NCBI RefSeq assembly: GCF_020171945.1
Contig: NZ_JAIVAP010000010.1
Location: forward strand, 1-64,000
Reading direction: 5' to 3'
DNA length: 64,000 nt
DNA from: Bacillus infantis
GTDB lineage: Bacteria; Bacillota; Bacilli; Bacillales; Cytobacillaceae
Shown piece after piece: positions 52,257 through 61,176 of the stretch; the first letter of the stretch is position 1; each line of letters opens with the position of its first letter. Made by a program: the position numbers and the translations under genes. Below the pieces are notes generated by a model that saw only the letters and a list, made by a program, of their open reading frames with translations, was not told where the DNA came from and ran no database searches.

Positions 52257-53115
52257 TGGAGGCGGGCTTCTTTCAAGGCTGCAGAAAAAACGCCTGCGGG
52301 TGAAAACGAAAAAGCGCGGCGCCCATAAAGGGACAAGGCAGTCCAGCAGCTTTGGTTCCTCTCTTGAATTCTCCGACTTCAGGCTCTATCAGCCGGGAGA
52401 CGATGTCAGGCAAATCGACTGGAATGTTTACGGGCGCACCCAAAAGCATTATATAAAGCGTTTCCTCGATGAACAGGAGATTTCAGCTGCTGTTTATCTG
52501 GACACATCTTCTTCCATGCAAAGCATCGATCAAAAATGGAAGCTGGCAAAAGAATTGGCCGCTTCACTCTGCTATATCGCCCTTTCAGGAGGAGACAGGC
52601 TCTATTTCGCCTCTTTGCCCTCTGGTATTACAGCCCCTCTCAGAAGAAAAGGAGCCAATTACAGCAGGCAGGTATATGCAGAAATCCTTCAGCTGGAAGG
52701 TGCGGCAATCAATAAGGGTTTTTCAGAGCATTTAAGCCGCGTCCTGCAAAAAAACCAGCAGCTGTCCATCATCATAACCGACACTATGGAGCCGCTCAGC
52801 GGGCTTGAGTCTGCAATGAAGAGGATAGGGGGGATGAAGCAGGATTTCTGGCTGCTGCAGATTCTGGCAAGGGAGGAAGCCGAGCCATCTTATAGCGGGG
52901 ATATCAGGCTGATAGACAGCGAAAGCAGAGCTTCTGTAAATGTCAGTATGAATCCCGTGATTGTTGATGGATATAAGAAGAGGCTGGAGGAGCATGGCAG
53001 GCTGCTTGAGGCGATTTGCAGGAAATATGGGGGGCAGTTTGTATCGATCACTGCTGACACAGACATCCAGACTATTTTATTGCGCATCCTGCCTGGTAAA
53101 GGCATGTTGAATTGA
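52249..53115 (+). CDS. Accessory operon gene 6: DUF58 domain protein
   Basis: DUF58 proteins are regular partners of MoxR ATPases. The signature FSDFRLYQPGDDVRQIDW is at about residues 41-58, and a VWA-like fold follows with the metal-site motif DTSSS at 85-89. No membrane helix is seen, so it is probably cytosolic or peripheral. The start at 52249 lies inside the MoxR gene with GGGAAGG upstream; a longer frame from 52162 is just the MoxR frame shadow. Length 288 residues. Molecular function is not established for the family. Confidence 0.92.
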   Translation: MHNGGGLLSRLQKKRLRVKTKKRGAHKGTRQSSSFGSSLEFSDFRLYQPGDDVRQIDWNVYGRTQKHYIKRFLDEQEISAAVYLDTSSSMQSIDQKWKLAKELAASLCYIALSGGDRLYFASLPSGITAPLRRKGANYSRQVYAEILQLEGAAINKGFSEHLSRVLQKNQQLSIIITDTMEPLSGLESAMKRIGGMKQDFWLLQILAREEAEPSYSGDIRLIDSESRASVNVSMNPVIVDGYKKRLEEHGRLLEAICRKYGGQFVSITADTDIQTILLRILPGKGMLN

Positions 53116-53126
53116 GGTGAAACACG

Positions 53127-54893
53127 ATGCTTTTTTTTAGCCCGCTCTATTTTTTATTGGGCCTTTTTATTATCGCCTTTATATTATTCTACTTTTTCCG
53201 AAAGCAATTTGATGAGAAAATCATTCCTTCCAATATGCTTTGGATGGAGGCAGTGAATGAATGGCAGGCATCGCCATGGCTGCAGAAGCTTCAGCAGAAT
53301 CTGTTATTCTGGCTGCAGCTTCTCGCCCTGCTGCTGCTGATGTTTGCGCTGGTCCGGCCATTTTGGTTCGGGGAAGAATTAAAAGGGAGCCGCCTGATAT
53401 TTGTTGTTGACCCCTCTGCATCCATGCTTGCCGAAAGAGATGGCGAACCGATCTTTGAGAAGGCAAGGGAGAAGATGCTTTCGCTTGCCGGCAGCCTGGC
53501 CGGCCAGGAGGTTACTCTGATAAGAGCCGGAGAGAATCCGGAAATCCTCCTTTCAGGGGAAAAGGAGAAAGCGGCGGTTAAAAAGTCAATCAGTGCTCTT
53601 GAAATTACTTATGAGCATGAAAACATGACTAAAGCGCTGCAGCTGGCCAATTCTTTGGCAGATGCAGAGAATTCAGCTATATACATATTTTCTGATGGAC
53701 TTGAAAAAGAAGAAGCCGCGGCCCTGGATGAAGGAAATTACACAGAAGTCCATAATTTCGGCAAAAAAGGGCAGAATCTTGCTCTTTTATCTTTTGGTGT
53801 TGTCCGGGAAGGAGAGGGCATTGCCGGTGGGGCTGCCGTTGAAAATCAGTCAGCGGAGGAAGCCGCTTTTTCCTTCCGGGTTGTATATGAGGGCCAGGTG
53901 CTTTATGAGCAGGAAGTGGAGATTGAAGGAAACGGGCAATCTGTGATCCAGATTCCCGGCCTCCCCAAGCATCCTTACTATAAGGCAGAAATAAAGGCGG
54001 ATGATCCTTATCAAGCCGACAATGAGCTGACAGCGATCTTTAATGAACCGAGCCGAAAGGTGGTTGCCGTAGGGAGCATCAGTCCCTTTGTGCTGAAAGG
54101 CTTTGAAACATGGGGGGCTGAACTGGTTCAGGCCGAACCTTCATCGGCTGCAGCCGGGGGAGAAGGGATATACCTGACAGATGCCGGCAGCCTTGAGGCA
54201 GCAGAGGGAAGGCCAGCAATCATCTTCAATGCGGAAACTGGCAAGAAGAAGCTGGAAGAACCGCCGGAGGCCGCCAATGATCCGATTCTTGAACATGTGG
54301 GAGCAGAAAATATCTTCATTGATTCCTCCTACGATCCGCTTAAAGGTGATTGGGAAACCCTCCTGCAGTCAGGGGGACGGCCTCTGATCCAAAAGGGAAC
54401 ACAGAATGGGAATCCGGCTTTGCTGATCAATTTTGCTTTGGGCGACTCTGATTGGCCATTGCAGCCGGGTTTTCCGGTCTTCTTGTATAATGCCTATCAA
54501 TGGCTGGCCGCCCAGTCTGATTTCCTTGGCTATTTTTCACCAGGGGAAGAAAAGTGGCTTAATGCTGGAGCGGGCTCTTCTTCGTTAGAGATATACGATG
54601 ATGAAAACAAAAATTTGTATTCACTGGATCTGGCGAAGGAAAACTTTGCTGCCCCCTATAAGCCGGGAGTTTACCAGGCTGCCGCAGGGGAAGAACATTA
54701 TTTTTTCTCTGTCCTGCTCGATGACCGGGAAAAAGCTGCCAGGCATGCCTCTTCCTTTACGATGAATGAAAAAAGTGCTTCAAATGGCTACAGGGAAATA
54801 GAGCAGAACGGACTTTGGTTTTGGCTCGCATTACTCGCTTTCATCCTGATAGCAGCAGAATGGGAGGTGTTCAGGCGTGGGAATAGAATTTAA
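53127..54893 (+). CDS. Accessory operon gene 7: BatA-like VWA membrane protein
   Basis: The N-terminal part has the layout of the aerotolerance-operon BatA family: a membrane helix at about 5-24, then IIPSNMLWMEAVNEW and WLQKLQQNLLFWLQLLALL, with a second helix at about 57-78. A VWA domain follows with the MIDAS motif DPSAS at residues 95-99, then a beta-rich region and a C-terminal membrane helix (about 562-580). Length 588 residues. GAGGTG precedes the ATG. Its 3' end overlaps gene 8 by 17 nt. Probably most of the protein faces outside; the ligand is unknown. Confidence 0.87.
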   Translation: MLFFSPLYFLLGLFIIAFILFYFFRKQFDEKIIPSNMLWMEAVNEWQASPWLQKLQQNLLFWLQLLALLLLMFALVRPFWFGEELKGSRLIFVVDPSASMLAERDGEPIFEKAREKMLSLAGSLAGQEVTLIRAGENPEILLSGEKEKAAVKKSISALEITYEHENMTKALQLANSLADAENSAIYIFSDGLEKEEAAALDEGNYTEVHNFGKKGQNLALLSFGVVREGEGIAGGAAVENQSAEEAAFSFRVVYEGQVLYEQEVEIEGNGQSVIQIPGLPKHPYYKAEIKADDPYQADNELTAIFNEPSRKVVAVGSISPFVLKGFETWGAELVQAEPSSAAAGGEGIYLTDAGSLEAAEGRPAIIFNAETGKKKLEEPPEAANDPILEHVGAENIFIDSSYDPLKGDWETLLQSGGRPLIQKGTQNGNPALLINFALGDSDWPLQPGFPVFLYNAYQWLAAQSDFLGYFSPGEEKWLNAGAGSSSLEIYDDENKNLYSLDLAKENFAAPYKPGVYQAAAGEEHYFFSVLLDDREKAARHASSFTMNEKSASNGYREIEQNGLWFWLALLAFILIAAEWEVFRRGNRI

Positions 54894-57648
54894 ATACCCT
54901 TTTATGCTTTTGCTCATCATTCCTTCTCTGCTCCTTGTATTCTTGTTTATCAGGACAGCGAAGGGCAGCAGGGAAAATAGGAAGGGAGCAGCTGTTATGA
55001 GGGCTGTCGTTTTCATTTTGCTTGCCTTTGCGCTGGCTGTCCCTTCAATCAGGCTGCCGGCTCCGGGAAAGCCCGTGGTCTTCATCGCCGACCGCTCTGC
55101 CAGTGTACAGGGCAGGGAAGGAGAGCTGCTGGATTTTATCGATGCAGGAATCCAGTCCAAAGAAAAGGAAGATTCATATGCCGTGATATCGGCTGGCGAA
55201 ACAGCAGCTGCTGAAAGCTCGCTGGCAGGCATGAAGGGAGAGTTCCGGGAATTCAGTACAGACACCGGGAAGGGTGAAACAAATCTCGAGGCAGGCATAC
55301 AGCTGGCTTCGACTCTCATGCCGCAGGAAACCCCCGGGCGGATTGTCCTTTTATCAGACGGGAGGGAAACGGCCGGCAGCAGCCGGGAAGCGGCAAAGCT
55401 TTTGAAGAACCGGGGGATAGAGCTTGATTATGTCCTGCTGGACAGCAGCCGGAAAGAGGATATGTCCATTTCCAGCCTAAATGTCCCCCCAGCCTTGTAT
55501 GAAGGTGAAGAAGCATCCATTACCATTGCGATTGACAGCAATTCTGCAAAAGAAGCTGATTTAAGGCTTTCTGTAAACAGCAGGGAAGTCTTAAAAGAGA
55601 GAATTACGGTCAAAGAAGGAAAGAATGTCTACACCTTCAAGCACAAAATGGACGAAACCGGCTTATCGGCAATCAAGGCTGAAATTTCCGCTGAAGGAGA
55701 TGGATTCATAGAAAACAATGCATTGCAGTCTGCCGTCAATATTAAAGGAACCCCCAGGGTTTTGATCGTAGAGCAGGAAAAAAGCCAGCTTGAAACCATA
55801 CTGGACGGGTCCGGCCTTCTGGCGGATTCCATCGTGCCGGAAAAGCTGCCTAACTCACTTTCCGGGTTTCTTCCATATCAGTCCATCATTTTCAATAATG
55901 TACCGGCAACTGTGGTTTCCGAGAATCAGATGATCCTTATAGAAAAGGCTGTAAAGGAGTTTGGCTCTGGATTCATTATGGCAGGTGGAGAGAACAGCTT
56001 CGGTCTTGGCGGCTATTTCAAAACGCCGATTGAAAAGCTGCTGCCTGTCAGCATGGATATTAAAGGGAAGAAGGAAATGCCCTCCCTCGGCCTTATGATT
56101 GTTATGGATCGTTCAGGAAGCATGGCAGGGAACAAGCTGGAACTGGCAAAAGAGGCGGCGGCAAGATCAGTTGAACTCTTGCGCGAGAAAGATACTTTGG
56201 GATTCATAGCATTTGATGACCGCCCGTGGGTTATCGTGGAAACAGGACCGCTTGACAATAAAAAGGACGCCGTGGACAAAATCGCCTCAGTCACTCCCGG
56301 GGGAGGCACTGAGATCTTTACTTCCCTTGAAAAAGCGTACGAGGAGCTGGAGGACCTTAAGCTCCAGCGGAAGCATATCATCCTCCTTACAGACGGGCAG
56401 TCTGCCAGAAGCGCTGATTATGAAAGCATGATAGAAACGGGGAAAGAAAAGAATATTACTCTTTCGGCGGTGGCGCTTGGGAGCGACGCAGACCGGAATC
56501 TGCTGGAAGAGCTGGCAGAGCTCGGTGCCGGGCGCTTCTACGATGTTACGGACTCCTCTGTGATTCCAAGCATTTTATCAAGGGAAACCGTCATGGCGAC
56601 TAGAACTTATATCGAAGACAAACCTTTTTATCCATCTTTGCAGCCGTATCCGGAATGGGGCGATTTTTTTGCAGGCGGCATTCCGCAGATGAATGCCTAT
56701 ATTGCTTCTGAAGCCAAACAGGGTGCAAAGGTTCCCCTTCTCAGTGAGAAAGAGGATCCGGTCCTGGCTGAATGGCAGTATGGCATCGGCCATACGATTG
56801 CCTTTACTTCGGATATAAGCGGAAAATGGTCTGGAGACTGGGCTCGGTGGGAAAAGTGGCCGCAGTTTATGAATAAACTCGCCAGCATCTCGCTTCCGAA
56901 ATATGAGAGCGAAGCTTACAGCATTTCAGTCCGGAGGGAAAACGAAGAAACGGTTGTCTTGCTTGAAGGAAACAGCAAAGCTGCCCTTCCTGCAGATATA
57001 GCAGTTGTTTCAGATAAAGGGGAAAAAGTGGATGCCAGCACTAAACTGGCCGCACCTGGCAAGTACGAGATTAAAATGCCTTCAGAGCCCGGCATGTTTT
57101 ATGTCAATATCAGCCAGCAAACCCTGACAGGAGAAACAAGGACCTATAAAACCGGCTTTACTCTCCCATATTCAGAAGAATATTTATTGCAAAAACAAAA
57201 TGAAGGACTCCTTAAGGAAATATCTGCCTTGACGGGAGGGAAGCGGCTGGAAGAAGGCAAGGAGGCATTCCGCCCGCTGAAGGCAGGGAATTTTGAAAAG
57301 GCCTCAATCAGCGAATGGCTCCTTCTTGCAGCATTCCTCCTCTTCTTTGCCGAGATAGCGGCCAGGAGGTTCGGGCTCAAGCTGATTCCGGAGAGACAAA
57401 AGGCTAAAAAGGCTGCAGGATCCGATAAAAGCAGGCTATTGGAGAAAACAGCCTCCGCCAGGCGGAGGGCGGCTGACAGGGAGAAAGGTGTCCAGGTACC
57501 GGAGTCCCGCGTGGAGAAAGCAGAATCTGCCGGGCGGCAGGCTGAGGCCCGTAAACCAAAAGGACGCTCCGGAGCACCAAGCGTCAGCCCGGATGAGCGG
57601 GAAGAGAGAATGAAGCGCCTTCTGGAAGCCAAAAAGAGGAAAAGCTGA
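54877..57648 (+). CDS. Accessory operon gene 8: double-VWA membrane protein
   Basis: The 923-residue protein begins with two membrane helices (about 8-26 and 39-58). A first VWA-like domain has DRSAS at 72-76. A glutamine-amidotransferase-like segment (about 330-390, ending GGENSFGLGGYF) leads to a second VWA domain with an intact MIDAS DRSGS at 411-415 and the later TDGQS. Further beta domains, a membrane helix at about 808-828, and an 89-residue strongly basic tail complete it. The GTG at 54877 has GGGAGGTG 8 nt upstream and lies inside gene 7. It is the last gene of the operon; no terminator is obvious behind it, so readthrough into ylxM is possible. Confidence 0.87.
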   Translation: MGIEFKYPFMLLLIIPSLLLVFLFIRTAKGSRENRKGAAVMRAVVFILLAFALAVPSIRLPAPGKPVVFIADRSASVQGREGELLDFIDAGIQSKEKEDSYAVISAGETAAAESSLAGMKGEFREFSTDTGKGETNLEAGIQLASTLMPQETPGRIVLLSDGRETAGSSREAAKLLKNRGIELDYVLLDSSRKEDMSISSLNVPPALYEGEEASITIAIDSNSAKEADLRLSVNSREVLKERITVKEGKNVYTFKHKMDETGLSAIKAEISAEGDGFIENNALQSAVNIKGTPRVLIVEQEKSQLETILDGSGLLADSIVPEKLPNSLSGFLPYQSIIFNNVPATVVSENQMILIEKAVKEFGSGFIMAGGENSFGLGGYFKTPIEKLLPVSMDIKGKKEMPSLGLMIVMDRSGSMAGNKLELAKEAAARSVELLREKDTLGFIAFDDRPWVIVETGPLDNKKDAVDKIASVTPGGGTEIFTSLEKAYEELEDLKLQRKHIILLTDGQSARSADYESMIETGKEKNITLSAVALGSDADRNLLEELAELGAGRFYDVTDSSVIPSILSRETVMATRTYIEDKPFYPSLQPYPEWGDFFAGGIPQMNAYIASEAKQGAKVPLLSEKEDPVLAEWQYGIGHTIAFTSDISGKWSGDWARWEKWPQFMNKLASISLPKYESEAYSISVRRENEETVVLLEGNSKAALPADIAVVSDKGEKVDASTKLAAPGKYEIKMPSEPGMFYVNISQQTLTGETRTYKTGFTLPYSEEYLLQKQNEGLLKEISALTGGKRLEEGKEAFRPLKAGNFEKASISEWLLLAAFLLFFAEIAARRFGLKLIPERQKAKKAAGSDKSRLLEKTASARRRAADREKGVQVPESRVEKAESAGRQAEARKPKGRSGAPSVSPDEREERMKRLLEAKKRKS

Positions 57649-57684
57649 CAAATGCCGAAGGAGCGGCGCCGGGCCCGGATTTCC

Positions 57685-57713
57685 TTGACACAGTTTGGGG
57701 TTCTGTGTAAACT
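57685..57713 (+). promoter_or_regulatory. Sigma-A promoter for ylxM-ffh
   Basis: TTGACA (57685-57690) and TAAACT (57708-57713) are spaced by 17 nt, 44 bases upstream of the ylxM start. It would give ylxM-ffh independent expression after the accessory operon. Confidence 0.7.
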
Positions 57714-57756
57714 GTTTTATTGTAAAGGCTTTTCACTTAACAAGGGGGAATGAGCT

Positions 57757-58089
57757 ATGCTGGAGAAGACGACGAGGATGAACTATCTGTATGACTTTTA
57801 TCAGTCGTTGTTGACGCCGAAGCAGCGGAGCTATATGTCCCTGTACTATCTGGATGATTATTCTCTCGGTGAGATTGCCGAGGAGTATGACGTCAGCCGG
57901 CAGGCAGTGTACGATAACATCAAGCGTACCGAAGCGATGCTGGAGGAATATGAAGAAAAGCTGCTGTTATTTGAAAAATTTCAACAGCGCAGCAAACTTA
58001 TTCGCGAAATGAGAACTTTTCTTGAAGAAGGCAGTCCTTCCCATCAAAGTCTGATGGAAGCAGTGGCTGAGCTAGAGAAATTAGATTAG
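57757..58089 (+). CDS. ylxM: SRP-associated helix-turn-helix protein YlxM
   Basis: YlxM is a small helix-turn-helix protein that in other firmicutes binds SRP RNA and modulates SRP activity. The 110-residue product has a sigma-70 region 4-like motif: [19 protein letters not shown], then [27 protein letters not shown] precedes the ATG. The stop lies 12 nt before ffh, in the conserved ylxM-ffh pair. Confidence 0.94.
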   Translation: MLEKTTRMNYLYDFYQSLLTPKQRSYMSLYYLDDYSLGEIAEEYDVSRQAVYDNIKRTEAMLEEYEEKLLLFEKFQQRSKLIREMRTFLEEGSPSHQSLMEAVAELEKLD

Positions 58090-58101
58090 GAGGCGGCATA
58101 T

Positions 58102-59451
58102 ATGGCATTTGAAGGATTAGCCGACCGACTGCAAAATACGATACAGAAGATCCGCGGCAAAGGGAAAGTATCCGAGGCGGACGTTAAAGAGATGATGCGC
58201 GAAGTACGCCTGGCCCTTTTGGAAGCAGACGTCAACTTTAAGGTTGTCAAAGAGTTTGTGAAAAAGGTCAGCGAACGTTCAATCGGCCAGGAAGTGCTAA
58301 AGAGCCTGACGCCGGGCCAGCAGGTTATAAAGGTTGTTAAAGAGGAGCTTACCGAACTGATGGGCGGGGAGCAGAGCAAAGTGGCGGTATCCAATCGCCC
58401 GCCGACCGTAATCATGATGGTCGGTCTCCAGGGTGCCGGTAAAACGACCACCACCGGAAAGCTTGCGAACCTGCTCCGGAAAAAGCATAACCGCAATCCT
58501 CTGCTTGTGGCCGCGGACATCTACCGTCCGGCTGCCATCAAGCAGCTTGAAACGCTCGGAAAACAGATCAATATGCCTGTATTCTCTCTCGGCGACCAGG
58601 TATCGCCTGTTGAAATAGCCAGGCAGGCCATCGCCAAGGCGAAGGAAGACCACCATGATTATGTGCTGATCGATACGGCAGGGCGCCTGCATGTGGATGA
58701 AGCCCTCATGGATGAGCTCAAGGAGATCAAGGAGCTTTCCAAGCCGGATGAGATCTTCCTTGTCGTAGATGCAATGACAGGGCAGGATGCAGTGAATGTC
58801 GCCCAAAGCTTCAATGAGCAGCTGGGGCTGACAGGCGTCGTCCTGACAAAGCTTGACGGCGATACACGGGGGGGAGCTGCGCTTTCCATCCGTTCCGTTA
58901 CCAGCACGCCGATCAAATTCGTCGGACTCGGGGAAAAGATGGATGCGATTGAAGCCTTCCATCCGGAAAGAATGGCGTCCCGGATACTCGGCATGGGAGA
59001 TGTCCTTACCCTGATCGAGAAGGCCCAATCCAACGTTGATGAAGAAAAAGCAAAAGAGCTCGAGAAGAAAATGCGGACTGCTTCCTTTACGTTTGATGAC
59101 TTCCTTGACCAGCTGGGCCAGGTCCGCAATATGGGGCCGCTGGATGAAATCCTGAAAATGATGCCCGGTGCCAACAAAATCAAGGGACTTAATAACATGC
59201 AGATCGATGAAAAGCAGATCGCGCATGTCGAGGCCATCATCAAATCGATGACAAAGGAAGAAAAGACGCATCCGGAAATCATCAACTCGAACCGCCGGAA
59301 GAGGATTGCTAAGGGCAGCGGCAGGACCGTACCCGAAGTGAACCGTCTCCTCAAGCAGTTCGAGGATATGAAGAAAATGATGAAGCAGATGACAGGAATG
59401 CAGCAGAAGGGCAAGAAAAAAGGCTTCAAGCTGCCTTTCAATCCGTTCTGA
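58102..59451 (+). CDS. ffh: Signal recognition particle GTPase Ffh
   Basis: Ffh binds scRNA and signal sequences of nascent membrane proteins and docks with FtsY. It has an N domain, the GTPase with GLQGAGKTTT, DTAGR and TKLDGDTRGG, and the methionine-rich M domain (about 300-449) that holds the signal sequence. AGGAGGC lies before the ATG. Length 449 residues. Its receptor ftsY, usually adjacent, lies about 13 kb upstream here. Confidence 0.97.
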   Translation: MAFEGLADRLQNTIQKIRGKGKVSEADVKEMMREVRLALLEADVNFKVVKEFVKKVSERSIGQEVLKSLTPGQQVIKVVKEELTELMGGEQSKVAVSNRPPTVIMMVGLQGAGKTTTTGKLANLLRKKHNRNPLLVAADIYRPAAIKQLETLGKQINMPVFSLGDQVSPVEIARQAIAKAKEDHHDYVLIDTAGRLHVDEALMDELKEIKELSKPDEIFLVVDAMTGQDAVNVAQSFNEQLGLTGVVLTKLDGDTRGGAALSIRSVTSTPIKFVGLGEKMDAIEAFHPERMASRILGMGDVLTLIEKAQSNVDEEKAKELEKKMRTASFTFDDFLDQLGQVRNMGPLDEILKMMPGANKIKGLNNMQIDEKQIAHVEAIIKSMTKEEKTHPEIINSNRRKRIAKGSGRTVPEVNRLLKQFEDMKKMMKQMTGMQQKGKKKGFKLPFNPF

Positions 59452-59552
59452 TTTTTGTCCTTCCGCGCCCGGAAATACTGTCCCGGCATGCTCTGAAATA
59501 CAGCGGAACAGCCGTGGAAATCAAGTTTTTATAACATGTAAAGAAAAAACAC

Positions 59553-59581
59553 TTTACAAACCATTTATCTATTGATATTAT
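59553..59581 (+). promoter_or_regulatory. Sigma-A promoter for rpsP
   Basis: TTTACA (59553-59558) and TATTAT (59576-59581) are 17 nt apart, in an A+T-rich stretch 39 bases before the rpsP start. Both boxes fit sigma-A use and the spacing is ideal. Confidence 0.78.
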
Positions 59582-59620
59582 ACTATCTTGTGTGAAACTA
59601 TTCGGAGGTGCTTATTTAAC

Positions 59621-59893
59621 ATGGCAGTAAAAATTCGCTTAAAACGTATGGGAGCTAAAAAATCCCCTTTCTATCGTATTGTAGTAGCAGATTCTCGTTC
59701 TCCTCGTGATGGACGATTCATTGAAACAGTTGGAACTTACAATCCAGTTGCACAGCCTGCTAAGGTTGAAATCAACGAAGAGCTTGCTCTTAAATGGATG
59801 AACGATGGCGCTAAGCCTTCTGACACAGTTCGCAACCTGTTCTCTAAAGAAGGCATTATGGAGAAATTCCATAACGCTAAGAACGGCAAGTAA
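59621..59893 (+). CDS. rpsP: 30S ribosomal protein S16
   Basis: S16 is an early assembly protein of the small subunit. The 90-residue product begins [20 protein letters not shown]. The ATG at 59621 follows CGGAGGTG; an in-frame ATG at 59588 has no ribosome site. Codon use differs from the neighbours, with many GTT, CGT, GCT and TCT triplets, the usual sign of a highly expressed gene. khpA follows after 8 nt. Confidence 0.97.
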   Translation: MAVKIRLKRMGAKKSPFYRIVVADSRSPRDGRFIETVGTYNPVAQPAKVEINEELALKWMNDGAKPSDTVRNLFSKEGIMEKFHNAKNGK

Positions 59894-59901
59894 TTCTGCA
59901 C

Positions 59902-60135
59902 GTGATGAAAGAGCTTATCGAAACGATCGTTAAGCCCCTGGTTGATTTTCCCGATGATGTCCGGGTGGATGTCCGGGAAGATGACCACCGCGTTACCTAT
60001 CAGCTTTCTGTCAACAAGAGTGACATGGGAAAAGTGATCGGGAAGCAAGGGCGCGTCGCAAAATCGATACGGACTGTTGTATATGCAGCAGGATCATCAC
60101 AGCAAAAAAGAGTTTTCATGGAAATAACTGAATGA
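59902..60135 (+). CDS. khpA: KH-domain RNA-binding protein KhpA (YlqC)
   Basis: KhpA is a small KH-domain protein that in pneumococcus pairs with KhpB and affects cell size and division. The GxxG loop is seen in VIGKQGRVAKSIRT. Length is 77 residues from GTG 59902, or one fewer from ATG 59905. No convincing ribosome site precedes either start, so translation is probably coupled to rpsP, which ends 8 nt upstream. A terminator follows. Confidence 0.93.
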   Translation: MMKELIETIVKPLVDFPDDVRVDVREDDHRVTYQLSVNKSDMGKVIGKQGRVAKSIRTVVYAAGSSQQKRVFMEITE

Positions 60136-60164
60136 GCTTTTCCCGAGGCATAGCCGGAGGAATT

Positions 60165-60195
60165 AAAAAAAGGAGGGGGATCCCCTCCTTTTTTT
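60165..60195 (+). terminator. Terminator after khpA
   Basis: A7 plus GGAGGGG (60165-60178) pairs with CCCCTCC plus T7 (60182-60195), loop GAT. It can act in both directions and ends the rpsP-khpA unit. Confidence 0.92.
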
Positions 60196-60255
60196 CCCAT
60201 TCAGAAAAGCTTTTATAAGTAGGTTCGGTACCAGGATGCTGAAGGAGGCTTAAGG

Positions 60256-60642
60256 GTGAAAATACTTCAAACCGCCACAGTTAAACAGATCTTAACCGAA
60301 AAAAGCAAAAGGAAGCTTCTTGAAACCTATATGGAAAGAAAAACGCAGCTTTTGAAAGAATGCGAACAGCTTCGCTTTGAAGTGAAAAAGATGGAGAAGT
60401 CGAAAAAGTTCCAGCAGGCAAGCCTGTCTGCCAATTTTGAAAAAGAAACAGACAGGCGCAAAGAAAAGATCAAGCTGCTGGAGTTTCAAATAGAACAACT
60501 ACATATGCTACCATTAGGCAGTGAACTGAAGGAAAAAGAAGTTCAGGCTGTCGTGGAGATCGGCATTGGCGACGCCTGGGATAAGGTATCGGCAAACAAA
60601 ACCATCATCATCGAGGATGGAGTCATTAAAGAAATTCGCTAG
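60256..60642 (+). CDS. ylqD: YlqD family protein, function unknown
   Basis: This 128-residue protein has the length of B. subtilis YlqD. The N-terminal two-thirds is a charged coiled coil (about 15-85, with repeated Leu and Lys/Glu), and the C-terminal part EVQAVVEIGIGDAWDKVS, then TIIIEDGVIKEIR, is a small beta domain. The GTG start has AAGGAGG upstream. It is 15 nt before rimM, always in this order in bacilli, which hints at a link to ribosome maturation. No function is known to me. Confidence 0.9.
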   Translation: MKILQTATVKQILTEKSKRKLLETYMERKTQLLKECEQLRFEVKKMEKSKKFQQASLSANFEKETDRRKEKIKLLEFQIEQLHMLPLGSELKEKEVQAVVEIGIGDAWDKVSANKTIIIEDGVIKEIR

Positions 60643-60657
60643 AGGTGATCGGCAAAG

Positions 60658-61176
60658 ATGGAAAAGTGGTTCAATGTAGGGAAGATTGTCAATACACACG
60701 GTGTCAGGGGCGAAGTAAGGGTCGTATCACGCACCGATTTTCCGGAAGAGCGCTATAAGGCAGGCAGCCATTTATTCTTGTTCCTGGCGGGGTCAAAGGA
60801 ACCTGTGAAGCTGACTGTAAAAACACACAGACAGCACAAATCGTTTGATCTGCTTACTTTTGAAGGCCTGGACAGCCTGAATGAGGCGGAAAAGCTTAAA
60901 GGCAGCCTTTTGAAGGTCTCAGAAGATCAGCTGGGGCAGCTGGAGGAGAATGAGTATTATTTCCATGAAATTCTCGGCTGTACCGTGAAAACAATTGATG
61001 AAGAAGAAATAGGGGAAATAACGGAAATCCTGACCCCGGGCGCCAATGATGTATGGGTGGTCAGCAAAAAGGGGCAGAAAGATATATTGATCCCTTATAT
61101 TGAGGATGTTGTCAAGAAAGTGGATGTGAAAGAAAAAGTCATCATCATTGAACCGATGGAAGGCTTGCTGTCATGA
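60658..61176 (+). CDS. rimM: Ribosome maturation factor RimM
   Basis: RimM helps assemble the 30S head by binding S19. The N-terminal RimM barrel starts with [18 protein letters not shown], and the C-terminal PRC-barrel domain contains [11 protein letters not shown] and [14 protein letters not shown]. Length 172 residues. AGAGGTGAT lies before the ATG. It is coupled to trmD by a 4-nt overlap. Confidence 0.96.
   Translation: MEKWFNVGKIVNTHGVRGEVRVVSRTDFPEERYKAGSHLFLFLAGSKEPVKLTVKTHRQHKSFDLLTFEGLDSLNEAEKLKGSLLKVSEDQLGQLEENEYYFHEILGCTVKTIDEEEIGEITEILTPGANDVWVVSKKGQKDILIPYIEDVVKKVDVKEKVIIIEPMEGLLS

Noticed and set aside
45527-57648. Prophage or integrative element as the origin of the 12 kb block
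   Set aside because: No integrase, recombinase, att-like direct repeats at both ends or phage genes are present, and base composition looks like the flanks by eye.
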